Assembly: GCF_022179305.1 (NCBI RefSeq)
Contig: NZ_BPQP01000031.1
Location: 1 to 44,272, forward strand
Direction: 5' to 3'
DNA: 44,272 nt
DNA from: Methylobacterium iners
GTDB lineage: Bacteria; Pseudomonadota; Alphaproteobacteria; Rhizobiales; Beijerinckiaceae
Shown piece by piece: positions 1 to 8,178 of the stretch (within the stretch, counting starts at the first letter, position 1; every line of letters starts with the position of its first letter). A model generated the notes under the pieces. The model searched no databases, had not been told where the DNA came from, and worked only from the letters and a program-made list of their open reading frames with translations. Both the position numbers and the translations under genes were made by a program.

Positions 1-821
1 GTCTTGACCAGCGCCAGGATGTCCTTGGGGAAGCAGGAGCCGCCGTAGCCCGGCCCGGCATGCAGGAACTTCGCGCCGATGCGGTTGTCGAGCCCGATGC
101 CGCGGGCGACCTCCTGCACGTTGGCGCCGACCTGCTCGCAGAGGTCGGCGATCTCGTTGATGAAGGTGATCTTGGTGGCCAGGAAGGCGTTGGCCGCGTA
201 CTTGGTGAGCTCGGCCGTGCGCCGGCCCGTCACCAGGATCGGCGCCTGGTTGAGGTAGAGCGGACGGTAGATCTCGCGCATCACCTCCGCCTCGCGGGCG
301 CCCTCGGCACCGATGACGATGCGATCGGGCCGCTTGAAGTCGGCGATCGCCGCGCCCTCGCGCAGGAACTCGGGGTTCGACACCACGGCGACCTCGGCCT
401 CGGGCCGCACCTCGCGGATGATGCGCTCGACCTCGTCGCCGGTGCCGACCGGCACGGTCGACTTGGTGACCACCACCGCGTAGCCGGTGAGCGCCTGCCC
501 GATCTCGCGGGCCGCGGCGTGGACGTAGGAGAGGTCGGCAAAGCCGTCGCCGCGGCGGGACGGCGTGCCGACCGCGATGAACACGGCGTCGGCGCCCGCG
601 ACCGCCTGGGGTAGGTTGGTGGAGAAGGTGAGCCGGCCCTGGCGGACATTGTCGGCGACCAGCGTGTCGAGGCCCGGCTCGAAGATCGGGATGCGGCCGG
701 CCTCGAGCGCGGCGATCTTGTCGGGATCCTTGTCGACGCAGGCCACCACGTGCCCGAAATCGGCAAAACACGCCCCGGACACCAGGCCGACATAGCCCGA
801 CCCGATCATCGCGATCTTCAT
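1..821 (-). CDS. ugd: UDP-glucose 6-dehydrogenase, 5' part (cut by window edge)
   Basis: The first 273 codons of a UDP-glucose 6-dehydrogenase are visible; the C-terminal part lies beyond base 1. The enzyme oxidises UDP-glucose to UDP-glucuronate with two NAD+ and feeds exopolysaccharide and envelope sugar synthesis in the cytoplasm. The protein opens with MKIAMIGSGYVGL, the glycine-rich NAD-binding loop, then shows the family motifs VGTPS, SNPEFLREG and ELTKYAANAFLATKITFINE. Near the edge is GPGYGGSCFPKD, which contains the catalytic cysteine. The start is the ATG at 819-821. The gene is transcribed away from the formate dehydrogenase block, and a 158-base gap separates it from the small gene at 980-1180. 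The family call is secure; only the 3' end is unseen. Confidence 0.95.
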   Translation of the reverse strand, partial: MKIAMIGSGYVGLVSGACFADFGHVVACVDKDPDKIAALEAGRIPIFEPGLDTLVADNVRQGRLTFSTNLPQAVAGADAVFIAVGTPSRRGDGFADLSYVHAAAREIGQALTGYAVVVTKSTVPVGTGDEVERIIREVRPEAEVAVVSNPEFLREGAAIADFKRPDRIVIGAEGAREAEVMREIYRPLYLNQAPILVTGRRTAELTKYAANAFLATKITFINEIADLCEQVGANVQEVARGIGLDNRIGAKFLHAGPGYGGSCFPKDILALVK

Positions 822-979
822 GCGATTGCCATCCCGCTCCGCGTCGGCCCGCCGTCTCGGCGGGCAGGACGCCCGACAGGCCCTATGCCATCGAAACGCC
901 GCGCGCGGAACGTCCGCGCCGACAGGCGCTCAGCGATGGAGCGGGGATGCGAAGGCTGGATGACAGGGCCGGCAGCGGC

Positions 980-1180
980 TCACGAGCCGTGGGACTTGTG
1001 CTCCGCCCCGCCGGCATTGCCGGACCATTGCGGGCCCACGAGGTTGCTGCCCGGGTGGGACACGCGGGCGCCCGAGGTGGCGTAGGCCTCGTAGGCGAAT
1101 TTCTGGTTCTCGTTGAGGAGGAACGAGGCCGCGACCGCGAGCGCGACGGCGGCGATCACGGACACGAGGAAGACCTTCAT
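980..1180 (-). CDS. 66-residue single-TM small protein downstream of fdh3C
   Basis: No family is recognised with confidence. The 66-residue product begins MKVFLVSVIAAVALAVAASFLL, an N-terminal hydrophobic segment that is either a signal anchor or an uncleaved signal. A short polar tail follows, rich in Gly, Ser, Asn and His and ending HKSHGS. It would expose about 40 residues to the periplasm. The gene lies 50 bases after the fdh3C stop on the same strand, so it is probably the last gene of the formate dehydrogenase operon. A purine-rich AGGAGTGTG stretch precedes the ATG at 1180. Its position and topology suggest a small membrane subunit or assembly factor of the periplasmic complex; this is inference only. 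Confidence 0.7.
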   Translation of the reverse strand: MKVFLVSVIAAVALAVAASFLLNENQKFAYEAYATSGARVSHPGSNLVGPQWSGNAGGAEHKSHGS

Positions 1181-1230
1181 CGCACACTCCTGACTGTCTC
1201 AAGGCCCGACCGAGTTCGGCCGGGCGCCGC

Positions 1231-2277
1231 TCATTCCGCCGGAACCTGGTGAGGGCTGACCGGGCGCTTGCCGACCTGAGGCCCGCTCGCGGTCTTGGCC
1301 TGCTGCTCCTCGACCCAGAGGTCGTGGTGCGACTTGGCCCAGCCGAGATCGACCTTGCCGCTGCCCATGGCGTCGTAGGCGCCCTCCATCCCGATCGAGC
1401 CGATGTAGATGTGGGCGAGGATGCCGGCGATGAACACGACGCCGATGAGCGAGTGGATCACCTGCGTCACCTGCATCCCGTTAATGTCGGTGACCGAGAA
1501 GGGGAACATCATCACGAGGCCCGTGACGCTCATGGCCGCGCCGAAGCCGACGACCATCCAGAACACCACCTTCTGACCGGCGTTGAAGCGCCGCGCATGC
1601 GGATGGCCGCGGCCGACGAGGCCGCCGCCGGCCTTGATCCACTCCCAGTCGAGCTTCTCGGGGATGTTGTCCCTCACCCAGACGACCAGCATGATCGCGA
1701 TGCCGAGCATGAAGGGCCAGGCGAGGTAGAGGTGGGCGTACTTCGCCCACTGCGCGAGGGCGCCGAAGGCTTCCGGTCCGATCAGCGGCATGAGCAGGCG
1801 CTTGCCGAAGATGTAGTTCAGGCCCGACAGCGACAGGATGATGAAGCAGGTCGCCGTCATCCAATGCGCGAAGCGCTCGAAGCTGTTGAAGCGCAGGATC
1901 TTCTTGCCCGTGTCCGGCCCCGGGTCGTCCAGCGGGATGCGCCCCCGCAGCAGGAAGAAGGTCGCGAGCAGGCCGAGGATGCCCAGCACGGCGATGCCGC
2001 CGATCCAGGGCAGGTAATCCTCACGGAAAGCCCGGTACTCGCGCCCCTGCGGCTGGATGAGGTTCGCGGATTTCTGATCGGGGATGCTGACCCGGCCGCC
2101 GATCTTGGGCTCCTGCTTGAACAGGAACTCCTCGTTGACGGAGTTGGCGGTCGGGTTGGCGCCCGTCGGGTTCAAGCCGTCCTTCGTCATCTGGGCGGAG
2201 CTCGGCGCTAAGGCGCCCGCCGCCCAAAGGCTGAGCGCTACGATCCCGGTCCTGACGAGTCCTGACACCCGCGCCAT
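1231..2277 (-). CDS. fdh3C: Formate dehydrogenase gamma subunit, cytochrome b556
   Basis: This is the membrane anchor that takes electrons from the Fe-S subunit via haem b to quinone. The 348-residue protein has an N-terminal hydrophobic signal-like segment (LVRTGIVALSLWAAGALA) and a polar stretch of about 60 residues. Hydrophobic helices follow near residues 92-112, 136-157, 180-202, 240-262 and 275-297. Histidines in FERFAHWMTA, YAHLYLAW, VIHSLIG and ILAHIYIG are the likely haem ligands, as in FdnI/FdoI proteins. An ATG six bases upstream (2283) lies directly against the AGGGA sequence. The ATG at 2277 has proper spacing from it, so it was chosen. The extra N-terminal periplasmic-type segment makes it longer than E. 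coli FdnI and is common in alphaproteobacterial forms. It sits 30 bases after fdh3B. Confidence 0.93.
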   Translation of the reverse strand: MARVSGLVRTGIVALSLWAAGALAPSSAQMTKDGLNPTGANPTANSVNEEFLFKQEPKIGGRVSIPDQKSANLIQPQGREYRAFREDYLPWIGGIAVLGILGLLATFFLLRGRIPLDDPGPDTGKKILRFNSFERFAHWMTATCFIILSLSGLNYIFGKRLLMPLIGPEAFGALAQWAKYAHLYLAWPFMLGIAIMLVVWVRDNIPEKLDWEWIKAGGGLVGRGHPHARRFNAGQKVVFWMVVGFGAAMSVTGLVMMFPFSVTDINGMQVTQVIHSLIGVVFIAGILAHIYIGSIGMEGAYDAMGSGKVDLGWAKSHHDLWVEEQQAKTASGPQVGKRPVSPHQVPAE

Positions 2278-2313
2278 CGGCATTCCCTCTCGAAATCTGA
2301 CCTGCGGCCGGCG

Positions 2314-2910
2314 TTAGATCGCGACGGTCTCGCGGTAGGCGGTCTTCCAGCCCCAGGCCCCGGAGCCGTAGCCGCGCTTGACCACCCGCTCCTTGTAGAT
2401 CTGGGCGATCATCTCGCCGTCGCCGGCCAGCAGCGCCTTGGTCGAGCACATCTCGGCGCAGAGCGGCAGCTTGCCCTCGGCGAGCCGATTCGAGCCGTAC
2501 TTCTCGTACTCTACGGTCGAGAGGTCGGCCTCGGGGCCGCCGGCGCAGTAGGTGCACTTGTCCATCTTGCCGCGCGAACCGAAGTTGCCGACCTTCGGAT
2601 ATTGCGGCGCGCCGAACGGGCAGGCGTAGAAGCAGTAGCCGCAGCCGATGCAGATGTCCTTGGAGTGCAGCACCACGGCGTCGGCCGTCGTGTAGAAGCA
2701 GTTCACCGGGCACACCGCCGCGCAGGGCGCGTCGGTGCAGTGCATGCAGGCCATCGAGACCGAGCGCTCGCCGGGCTTGCCGTCATTGAGGGTGACGACG
2801 CGACGGCGGTTGATGCCCCAGGGCACCTCGTGCTCGTTCTTGCAGGCCGTGACGCAGGCGTTGCACTCGATGCAGCGATCCGCGTCGCAGAGGAACTTCA
2901 TGCGAGCCAT
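2314..2910 (-). CDS. fdh3B: Formate dehydrogenase beta subunit, four [4Fe-4S] ferredoxin-type
   Basis: This electron-transfer subunit sits between the molybdopterin alpha subunit and the cytochrome b anchor. In 198 residues it shows four cysteine clusters: CIECNACVTACKNEH, CMHCTDAPCAAVCPVNC, CIGCGYCFYACPFG, and a last set with CTYC plus CAEMC. This is the DMSO-reductase-family beta pattern. It lacks the C-terminal transmembrane helix of E. coli FdnH (about 294 residues), so docking must rely on the gamma and alpha subunits. The gene follows fdh3A by 15 bases and precedes fdh3C by 30 bases. An AGGAGA ribosome-binding sequence lies just upstream of the ATG at 2910. Confidence 0.96.
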   Translation of the reverse strand: MARMKFLCDADRCIECNACVTACKNEHEVPWGINRRRVVTLNDGKPGERSVSMACMHCTDAPCAAVCPVNCFYTTADAVVLHSKDICIGCGYCFYACPFGAPQYPKVGNFGSRGKMDKCTYCAGGPEADLSTVEYEKYGSNRLAEGKLPLCAEMCSTKALLAGDGEMIAQIYKERVVKRGYGSGAWGWKTAYRETVAI

Positions 2911-2925
2911 GACGACGAGATCTCC

Positions 2926-5868
2926 TTAGACGGCCCGGATCTGGCAGAGGGTGCACTTCGTTTCCTGCATGCCCGTCACAGGATCGAAGCCGTAGGTCGT
3001 GGTGTTGTTCGAGCTCTCCCCCAGCACCACAGGATCGGTGCCCTCGGGATAGAACTTCCGCATGTCGTCGCCCTGGTACCACCCCGAGAAGTGGAAGGGC
3101 ATGAAGGCGACGCCCTTGCCGACGCGGTCGGTGACGAGGGCCTTCACCTTCGCCTTGGCCCCGTTCTCGGGGCCGGTCACCCAGACGAACTGACCGTCCT
3201 TGATGCCCCGCTCGGTCGCGTCGCCGGTGTTGATCTCGACGAACATGTCCTGCTGCAGCTCGGCGAGCCACGGGTTCGAGCGGGTCTCCTCGCCGCCGCC
3301 CTCGTACTCGACGAGGCGGCCCGAGGTGAGGATGATCGGGAAGTCCTGGGCGACGTTCTTCTCCACGGCCGCCTTCTGCACCGAGAAGCCGATATTCGGC
3401 ATCCGGAACTGGCGGTCGTCGGGCCGCGTCGGGTACTTCGCCACGAGGTCGGGGCGCGGCGTGTAGATCGGCTCGCGATGCACCGGCACGGGATCGGGCA
3501 GGTTCCAGGCATTCGCCCGCGCCTTGCCGTTGCCGAACGGGATGACGCCGTGGTCGAGGCAGACCCGCTGGATGCCGCCCGAGAGGTCGGTCGCCCAGCT
3601 CACCGCGTCGATGTTGTTGCCGCCGATCTTGGTGATCGTCGCCATCTCCTCGGCCGTCAGGTCCTTGTCCCAGCCGAGCTTCTTGAACACGGCCATCGTG
3701 AATTCCGGGTAGCCGTCGGTCAGGTCCGAGCCCTTCGTGAAGGAATCCTCGGCGAGCAAGGTCTGGCCGTTGCGCTCGACGCCGAAGCGCGCCCGGAAGG
3801 TGCTGCCGCCGTCCTTCACGTGCAGGTTCGTGTTGTAGAGGATGTGCGAGCCCGGGTGCCGAAGCTCGGGCTTGCCCCAGCACGGCCAGGGCAGGCCGTA
3901 ATAGTCGCCGCCCACCTCGGGATCGTCCTTGGGCGCGCGCAGGGTGATCAGGTCGAACTTGTGCTGGTTGCGCATATGCGCCTTCAGCCGCTCGGGCGAC
4001 TGGCCGCAATAGCCGGTCGACCAGCCGCCGCGGTTGATCTCGCGCAGGATGTCCTCCGCGGCCGGCACGTTGTTCTCGACCTTGACGTGCTTGAACATCG
4101 CTTCCGCGAAGCCGAGCTTCTTGGCGAGCAGGTACATCACCTCGTAGTCGTTCTTCGACTCGAAGGCCGGCTTCACGATCTGCTCGCCCCATTGCAGCGA
4201 GCGGTTCGAGGCCGTGCGCGAGCCCTCCATCTCGAGGGAGGTCGCGATCGGCAGGAGGTAGGTGTTGTCGCGCCGGGCATCGAGCGCCGCGAAGGTGGTC
4301 GGATGCGGGTCGGCGACGACGAGGAGGTCGAGCTTGGCCAGGCCCTTCACGGCCTCCGGCAGGCGGGTCACGGTGTTGCCGCCGTGGCCGAACACCATCA
4401 TCGCCTTGATGCCGGTGCGCTGGTCGATCTTGTCCTCGGGCAGGTTCACGCCGTCGAACCACCGCGTCGAGGTGATGCCGGGCGCCTCCATGCTCTCCTT
4501 GCGGGTCTTGCCCTTGCGTCCGTCCTTGGCGGGCACCTCGTCGAAGCGCGATTGCAGCCACTCGTAGGGCACGTCCCAGACGCGGGCCCAGTGCTTCCAG
4601 GCGCCCTCGACGAGGCCGTAATAGAGCGGCAGCGTCGTGACATCGAGGCCGAGGTCGGTCGCGCCCTGTACGTTGGTGTGGCCGCGGAAGATGTTGGCGC
4701 CGGTGCCCGGCTTGCCGACGTTGCCGGTGGCCAGGCACAGGATGCAGAGCGCGCGCACGTTGGCTGTGCCGACCGTGTGCTGGGTCGCGCCCATGCACCA
4801 GATCAGGGTGGCAGGCTTCTCGGTCGCGAAGAGCTTGGCGACGCGCTTGAGCTGCTCGCCCGGCACGCCGGAGACCCGCTCCACCTCCTCAGGGTTCCAC
4901 TTCTCGACCTCCTTGCGGACGTCCTCCATCGCGTAGACGCGCTGGGCGATGAATTCCTTGTCCTCCCAGCCGTTCTGGAAGATGTGCCAGAGGATGCCCC
5001 AGATCACCGGGATGTCGGTGCCTGAGCGGATGCGGACGTAATCGGTGGCGTGGGCCGCCGTCCGGGTGAAGCGCGGATCGACGACGATCACGTTGGCCCG
5101 GTTGATCTCCTTGCCCGACAGCACGTGCTGGAGCGCCACCGGGTGTGCCTCGGCCGGGTTGCCGCCGAGGATGATCATGGTCTTGGCGTTGCGGATGTCG
5201 TTGTAGGAATTGGTCTGCGCGCCGTAGCCCCAGGTGTTGGCGACGCCCGCCACCGTGGTCGAGTGGCAGATCCGGGCCTGGTGGTCGACGGAGTTCGTGC
5301 CCCAGAAGGCGCCGAGCTTGCGGAACTTGTAGGCCGCCTCGTTCGTGAACTTGGCCGAGCCGAGCCAGTAGACGGAATCGGCCCCGTGCTGGTCGCGCAG
5401 CGCGGTGATCTTGTCGCCGATCTCGTTGATCGCCTGATCCCACGAGATGCGCGTCCACTGCCCGTCGACGATCTTCATCGGGTACTTGAGGCGCCGGTCG
5501 CTCGACACGAGCTCGCGGATCGCCGCGCCCTTGGCGCAATGCGTGCCGCGGTTGATCGGGCTCGCGTAGGAGGGCTCCTGCCCGACCCAGACGCCGTTCA
5601 CGACCTCGGCCGTGATCGTGCAGCCCACCGAGCAGTGGGTGCAGATGTTCTTCTTGATCGCGACGGCCTCGCCGCTCACCGAGGCGCCGGCGGCCTGCGC
5701 CTGGCGCATCGCGCCGAGCTGGATCGACCCGGCCGCGGCGAGGCCGCCGGCCACGAGACCCGATTGCTTCAGGAAGGCGCGGCGGTCGACGGCGGCCGGC
5801 GCCTGATGACCTGCCACGATCCCCGAACCGGTGCGGCTCGGGCCGCCGCTCTTGCGCTTGATCAGCAT
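2926..5868 (-). CDS. fdh3A: Formate dehydrogenase alpha subunit, Tat-exported, Mo/W-bis-MGD, Cys type
   Basis: This is the catalytic subunit, oxidising formate to CO2 in the periplasm. The 980-residue protein starts with a twin-arginine signal (DRRAFLKQ, residues 28-35) followed by a hydrophobic stretch. It then has the N-terminal [4Fe-4S] motif with Cys76, Cys79, Cys83 and Cys111. The Mo/W ligand is Cys201 in ARICHSTT, where E. coli FdnG carries selenocysteine, and His202 follows. Later blocks (LGGNPAEAHP, VVDPRFTRTAAHAD-like, GATQHTVG, FGHGGNT) fit the bis-MGD-binding domains. No in-frame TGA occurs, so selenocysteine is not used. It is preceded 7 bases upstream by the 77-residue Tat-type small protein and followed by fdh3B. 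Family assignment is secure; the FDH3 name rests on the alpha-beta-gamma layout and the Methylobacterium-like context. Confidence 0.96.
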   Translation of the reverse strand: MLIKRKSGGPSRTGSGIVAGHQAPAAVDRRAFLKQSGLVAGGLAAAGSIQLGAMRQAQAAGASVSGEAVAIKKNICTHCSVGCTITAEVVNGVWVGQEPSYASPINRGTHCAKGAAIRELVSSDRRLKYPMKIVDGQWTRISWDQAINEIGDKITALRDQHGADSVYWLGSAKFTNEAAYKFRKLGAFWGTNSVDHQARICHSTTVAGVANTWGYGAQTNSYNDIRNAKTMIILGGNPAEAHPVALQHVLSGKEINRANVIVVDPRFTRTAAHATDYVRIRSGTDIPVIWGILWHIFQNGWEDKEFIAQRVYAMEDVRKEVEKWNPEEVERVSGVPGEQLKRVAKLFATEKPATLIWCMGATQHTVGTANVRALCILCLATGNVGKPGTGANIFRGHTNVQGATDLGLDVTTLPLYYGLVEGAWKHWARVWDVPYEWLQSRFDEVPAKDGRKGKTRKESMEAPGITSTRWFDGVNLPEDKIDQRTGIKAMMVFGHGGNTVTRLPEAVKGLAKLDLLVVADPHPTTFAALDARRDNTYLLPIATSLEMEGSRTASNRSLQWGEQIVKPAFESKNDYEVMYLLAKKLGFAEAMFKHVKVENNVPAAEDILREINRGGWSTGYCGQSPERLKAHMRNQHKFDLITLRAPKDDPEVGGDYYGLPWPCWGKPELRHPGSHILYNTNLHVKDGGSTFRARFGVERNGQTLLAEDSFTKGSDLTDGYPEFTMAVFKKLGWDKDLTAEEMATITKIGGNNIDAVSWATDLSGGIQRVCLDHGVIPFGNGKARANAWNLPDPVPVHREPIYTPRPDLVAKYPTRPDDRQFRMPNIGFSVQKAAVEKNVAQDFPIILTSGRLVEYEGGGEETRSNPWLAELQQDMFVEINTGDATERGIKDGQFVWVTGPENGAKAKVKALVTDRVGKGVAFMPFHFSGWYQGDDMRKFYPEGTDPVVLGESSNNTTTYGFDPVTGMQETKCTLCQIRAV

Positions 5869-5875
5869 GGCGCTC

Positions 5876-6109
5876 TCACTTCTTCAGGGTCTCGTAGCCG
5901 TTGCTGCGGTAGAAGGCCTTGACGTGGTCGGTCTCGCGGTACCGCGCCTTGGTCTCGTCCGCGCCGGGGTCGTAGGCCTGGGCGCTCGTCGCGGTCATCG
6001 GCTGGGTCGCGATCGCCGCCGCGGCGGCCACGGATCCGCCGCCGAGCGCGCGAAAGAACTGGCGCCGGCCCAGCCCGTCCTTCCGATCCCCTTGCCGATC
6101 CTCTGACAT
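5876..6109 (-). CDS. Formate dehydrogenase-region Tat-type small protein
   Basis: This 77-residue protein belongs to the small twin-arginine proteins encoded next to formate dehydrogenase alpha genes (the 'formate_TAT' type family). It begins MSEDRQGDRKDGLGRRQFFRALGGG, a clear Tat-like signal with RRQFF followed by an alanine-rich hydrophobic stretch and a possible AxA site (SAQA). About 32 residues remain, ending YRETDHVKAFYRSNGYETLKK, the conserved tail of this family. The start is the ATG at 6109; a longer open frame upstream is not needed. The gene ends 7 bases before fdh3A, implying tight coupling. Its molecular role is not established; a helper in export or assembly of the alpha subunit is the usual guess. 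Confidence 0.88.
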   Translation of the reverse strand: MSEDRQGDRKDGLGRRQFFRALGGGSVAAAAAIATQPMTATSAQAYDPGADETKARYRETDHVKAFYRSNGYETLKK

Positions 6110-6149
6110 CCTCGTCCCTCCCAATCCGCAATCCCCTCGCACGCGATCG

Positions 6150-6794
6150 TCACGCGTCGAGGGCGTAGGCCTCGGCCTCGATATCCATGAACGCGCGGCC
6201 GAGCCCGCCGACGGCGCGGTAGAAGCGGGCGGCCTTCGCCCCCTCCACATCCGCGAAGAAGCGGGCGGCCCAGGGCTTCAGGTGCCGCTCGAAGAAGGCG
6301 CGGTCGACGCCGGGTTCCGCCTCGAAGCGGCCGGAGGCGAGCCCCGCCATCGCCTCGAGCAGCATGGCGATGTGATCCTCGGGCTCGCTCATGCCGCCCG
6401 TGCTCTCGAGACCGAGCCGGGCGAGGTCGTCCCGCACCCGGGCGAGCGGCCGCTCGTTCAGGAAGCCCGTCAGGTAGTAGGAGGCGAAGGGCACGAGCTC
6501 GCCGCGCCCCACGCCCACGAATAGATCGAAGAATTCCCGCTCGACCGCGTGGACCCTCGCGTCCGCGGCTGCCGCAGCCAGCGCGGTGCAGGCCTGGCCC
6601 AGCGGGCTCGCATCGCCCCGGAGGCCGGCGAGCTGGTCCAGGATCTCCTGCGAAGGCGTGCGGCCCAGGATGGCCGCGAGAAGGTCGTAGTGCCGGGATC
6701 GAAGCGCGTCGATCTCGTCGATCATCGGCGTTTGGGAACTCGCACCCGACACGCCCTCGCACCCGATGTCGCGAACCAACTCGAGCGGACGCAT
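6150..6794 (-). CDS. TorD/DmsD-type redox enzyme maturation chaperone
   Basis: A cytoplasmic chaperone of the TorD family, expected to bind the Tat signal of the formate dehydrogenase alpha subunit until cofactor insertion is complete. The all-alpha protein shows family features such as VEREFFDLFVG, LVPFASYYLTGFL, the EPEDHIA motif (typical E-P-D-H signature) and a C-terminal FFADVEGAKAARFYRA. The ATG at 6794 (214 residues) is chosen because AGGA lies five bases upstream. A GTG at 6830 would add 12 residues and an internal ATG at 6725 would remove 23. It lies 40 bases before the small Tat-type gene and 89 bases after the DUF3306 stop. The partner is inferred from gene order. Confidence 0.87.
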   Translation of the reverse strand: MRPLELVRDIGCEGVSGASSQTPMIDEIDALRSRHYDLLAAILGRTPSQEILDQLAGLRGDASPLGQACTALAAAAADARVHAVEREFFDLFVGVGRGELVPFASYYLTGFLNERPLARVRDDLARLGLESTGGMSEPEDHIAMLLEAMAGLASGRFEAEPGVDRAFFERHLKPWAARFFADVEGAKAARFYRAVGGLGRAFMDIEAEAYALDA

Positions 6795-6883
6795 CACATT
6801 CCTCGCGCCCCTTCGCGGGGCCTTGCTCACGTTCCCGTCATCATAGCCGGGATCGGGAGGTGCGCAATCCAGTTTTTAACGGC

Positions 6884-7654
6884 TCAAATCGGCACGGCAC
6901 CGCCATGTCGCCGCACCCGGGCCGGTTCAGGCGTGCCGGTCTCGGCCGGACCGGACTCACGAACGGCGTTGCCGCCCTGCGCGGGAACCGAGACGGGCTC
7001 CCCCTCCCACGGGGAGGGGGCTGGGGCGAGGGGAGCGAACTCTCCGGTAAGCGCACCCCCCTCACCCTGTCCCTCTCCCCCTAGGAGAGGGGACCCGCGC
7101 TCGACCTGACGGGCGCTCTGGAGGTGTTCGCGATGGTCCTCGGCTGAGATGCCTGACGACCGTGAGACCTCGGTCTCCGTCCCAGCCGTCCCAGCAGGCT
7201 CCGCGCTCTCGATCCCCCCCTCCGCAACGGGTTGAGGCTCGACCTCTTCGATCACGTCCGTCCCCGCGAAGACCTGGCGGAGCATCCCCTCGACGTCGTC
7301 CGTCGGGAGCAGGGGACCTTGCCCGGGCACGCCGCCGACGACGTTCCAGTCATAGGCGTACTCGCGGGCCTCGCAGAGGTAGTCCCGAATGCTCGGGTCG
7401 AGGGACCACATCCGCCGCAGGGCGGCGTTGCGCAGCACGTGCGGAACGCCGGCGCGCAGGAACTGGCCGATGTCCGATTCCGCCGTCAGGCTCTCGATCG
7501 GAGGCAGCGCCGCGATCGCCTCGGCCGTCTCCGCATCGGGTTCGGAACCCTCCTCGAGGGGCGCGTCGGGGGCCGCGACCTCGGGCGCCTTGCCCTCCGC
7601 CTCGATGATCTCGCGCTTGCGGCGCGACCAGCGGCCGAGAAACCCGTCGCTCAT
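6884..7654 (-). CDS. DUF3306 family protein, formate dehydrogenase-linked
   Basis: Family of unknown function repeatedly found next to DUF3305 and formate dehydrogenase genes. The 256-residue protein starts MSDGFLGRWSRRKREI. It shows the core LPPIESLTAESDIGQFLRAGVP and LRRMWSLDPSIRDYL, where a short helix pair is likely. An acidic, proline-rich tail ends RVRRHGGAVPI, which matches the usual family C-terminus as I recall it. Residues about 187-219 are translated from a GC-rich palindromic repeat, which lengthens the tail without breaking the frame. The start ATG at 7654 shares its A with the TGA of DUF3305. GGAGGA lies just upstream, so the two are translationally coupled; a GTG at 7657 is the alternative. 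Function unknown. Confidence 0.85.
   Translation of the reverse strand: MSDGFLGRWSRRKREIIEAEGKAPEVAAPDAPLEEGSEPDAETAEAIAALPPIESLTAESDIGQFLRAGVPHVLRNAALRRMWSLDPSIRDYLCEAREYAYDWNVVGGVPGQGPLLPTDDVEGMLRQVFAGTDVIEEVEPQPVAEGGIESAEPAGTAGTETEVSRSSGISAEDHREHLQSARQVERGSPLLGGEGQGEGGALTGEFAPLAPAPSPWEGEPVSVPAQGGNAVRESGPAETGTPEPARVRRHGGAVPI
6998..7095. repeat. GC-rich double-hairpin repeat inside the DUF3306 gene
   Basis: Two adjacent palindromes flank a short spacer. The first is CCCCCTCCC, a short loop, then GGGAGGGGG (about 7001-7020). The second is GTCCCTCTCC facing GGAGAGGGGAC (about 7069-7094). The type is the dispersed bacterial palindrome that translates as SPLxGEGQGEG. It lies wholly in the reading frame of DUF3306. 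A second element of the same style is in the helicase gene at 31015-31128. Confidence 0.7.
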
Positions 7655-8178
7655 CACGGCTCCTCCTTCCGGCGGGTGCCCATGCCCTGGCGGGCGAGCG
7701 CCTCCGGGTCGGCACGGTCGCGCTTGCGCTTGTGGAAGGAACGTTCCACGTGAAACCTGTCGAAGAAGGCCGCGACCCAGGCCTGGACCTCCGCGGGCAT
7801 CGGCACGGCCTCGACGATCTCGCCGATTCCCTCCGCCATCGCCTCGCCCTCGTAGGGGTCGGCCGTCACCGCCGCGATCTCGTAATCCTCGCCCCCCGTG
7901 GAGCGGAGGGCGATCCAGAGCGAGGGCCGGCCGGAGACGAGGTTGTCGCGGTAATGCGAGGTCTCGGCCGGGTGCAGCGTCACCTCGTAGGCGCCGGCGT
8001 AGAAGGTCTCCTCGTCCTCGCTCGCCGAGAGCCTGGTCCAGGGCGCCGCCGCGGGCACGGCCGGCAGCGCCGCGACGGGCAGCCAGGCATGGCTCGCCCA
8101 GATGCCCTTGAGCCTGCGCTTGGCGACGATGATGCCGACCGTGAAGCCGTCATCCGGTGGGCTCTGGGTTTCGCTCAC
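7654..8178 (-). CDS. DUF3305 family protein, formate dehydrogenase-linked
   Basis: A 174-residue cytoplasmic protein of the DUF3305 family. The hallmark N-terminal block VGIIVAKRRLKGIWASHAW is present, followed by WTRLSASEDEETFYAGAYEVTLH and TSHYRDNLVSGRPSLWIAL. The C-terminal tail is basic (FHKRKRDRADPEALARQ). The start is a GTG at 8178 whose last bases overlap the TGA of the upstream DUF6352 gene (GTGA). Its own TGA overlaps the DUF3306 start. The family is known mainly by its co-occurrence with DUF3306 and periplasmic formate dehydrogenases. Its biochemical role is unknown; a maturation or regulatory function for the enzyme is inference from gene order. Confidence 0.87.
   Translation of the reverse strand: MSETQSPPDDGFTVGIIVAKRRLKGIWASHAWLPVAALPAVPAAAPWTRLSASEDEETFYAGAYEVTLHPAETSHYRDNLVSGRPSLWIALRSTGGEDYEIAAVTADPYEGEAMAEGIGEIVEAVPMPAEVQAWVAAFFDRFHVERSFHKRKRDRADPEALARQGMGTRRKEEP

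Noticed and set aside
2602-5025. Long open frame opposite fdh3A
   Set aside because: It has an Ala/Arg/His/Val-rich composition with no domain, and it mirrors a well-supported gene; GC-rich DNA yields such antisense frames.
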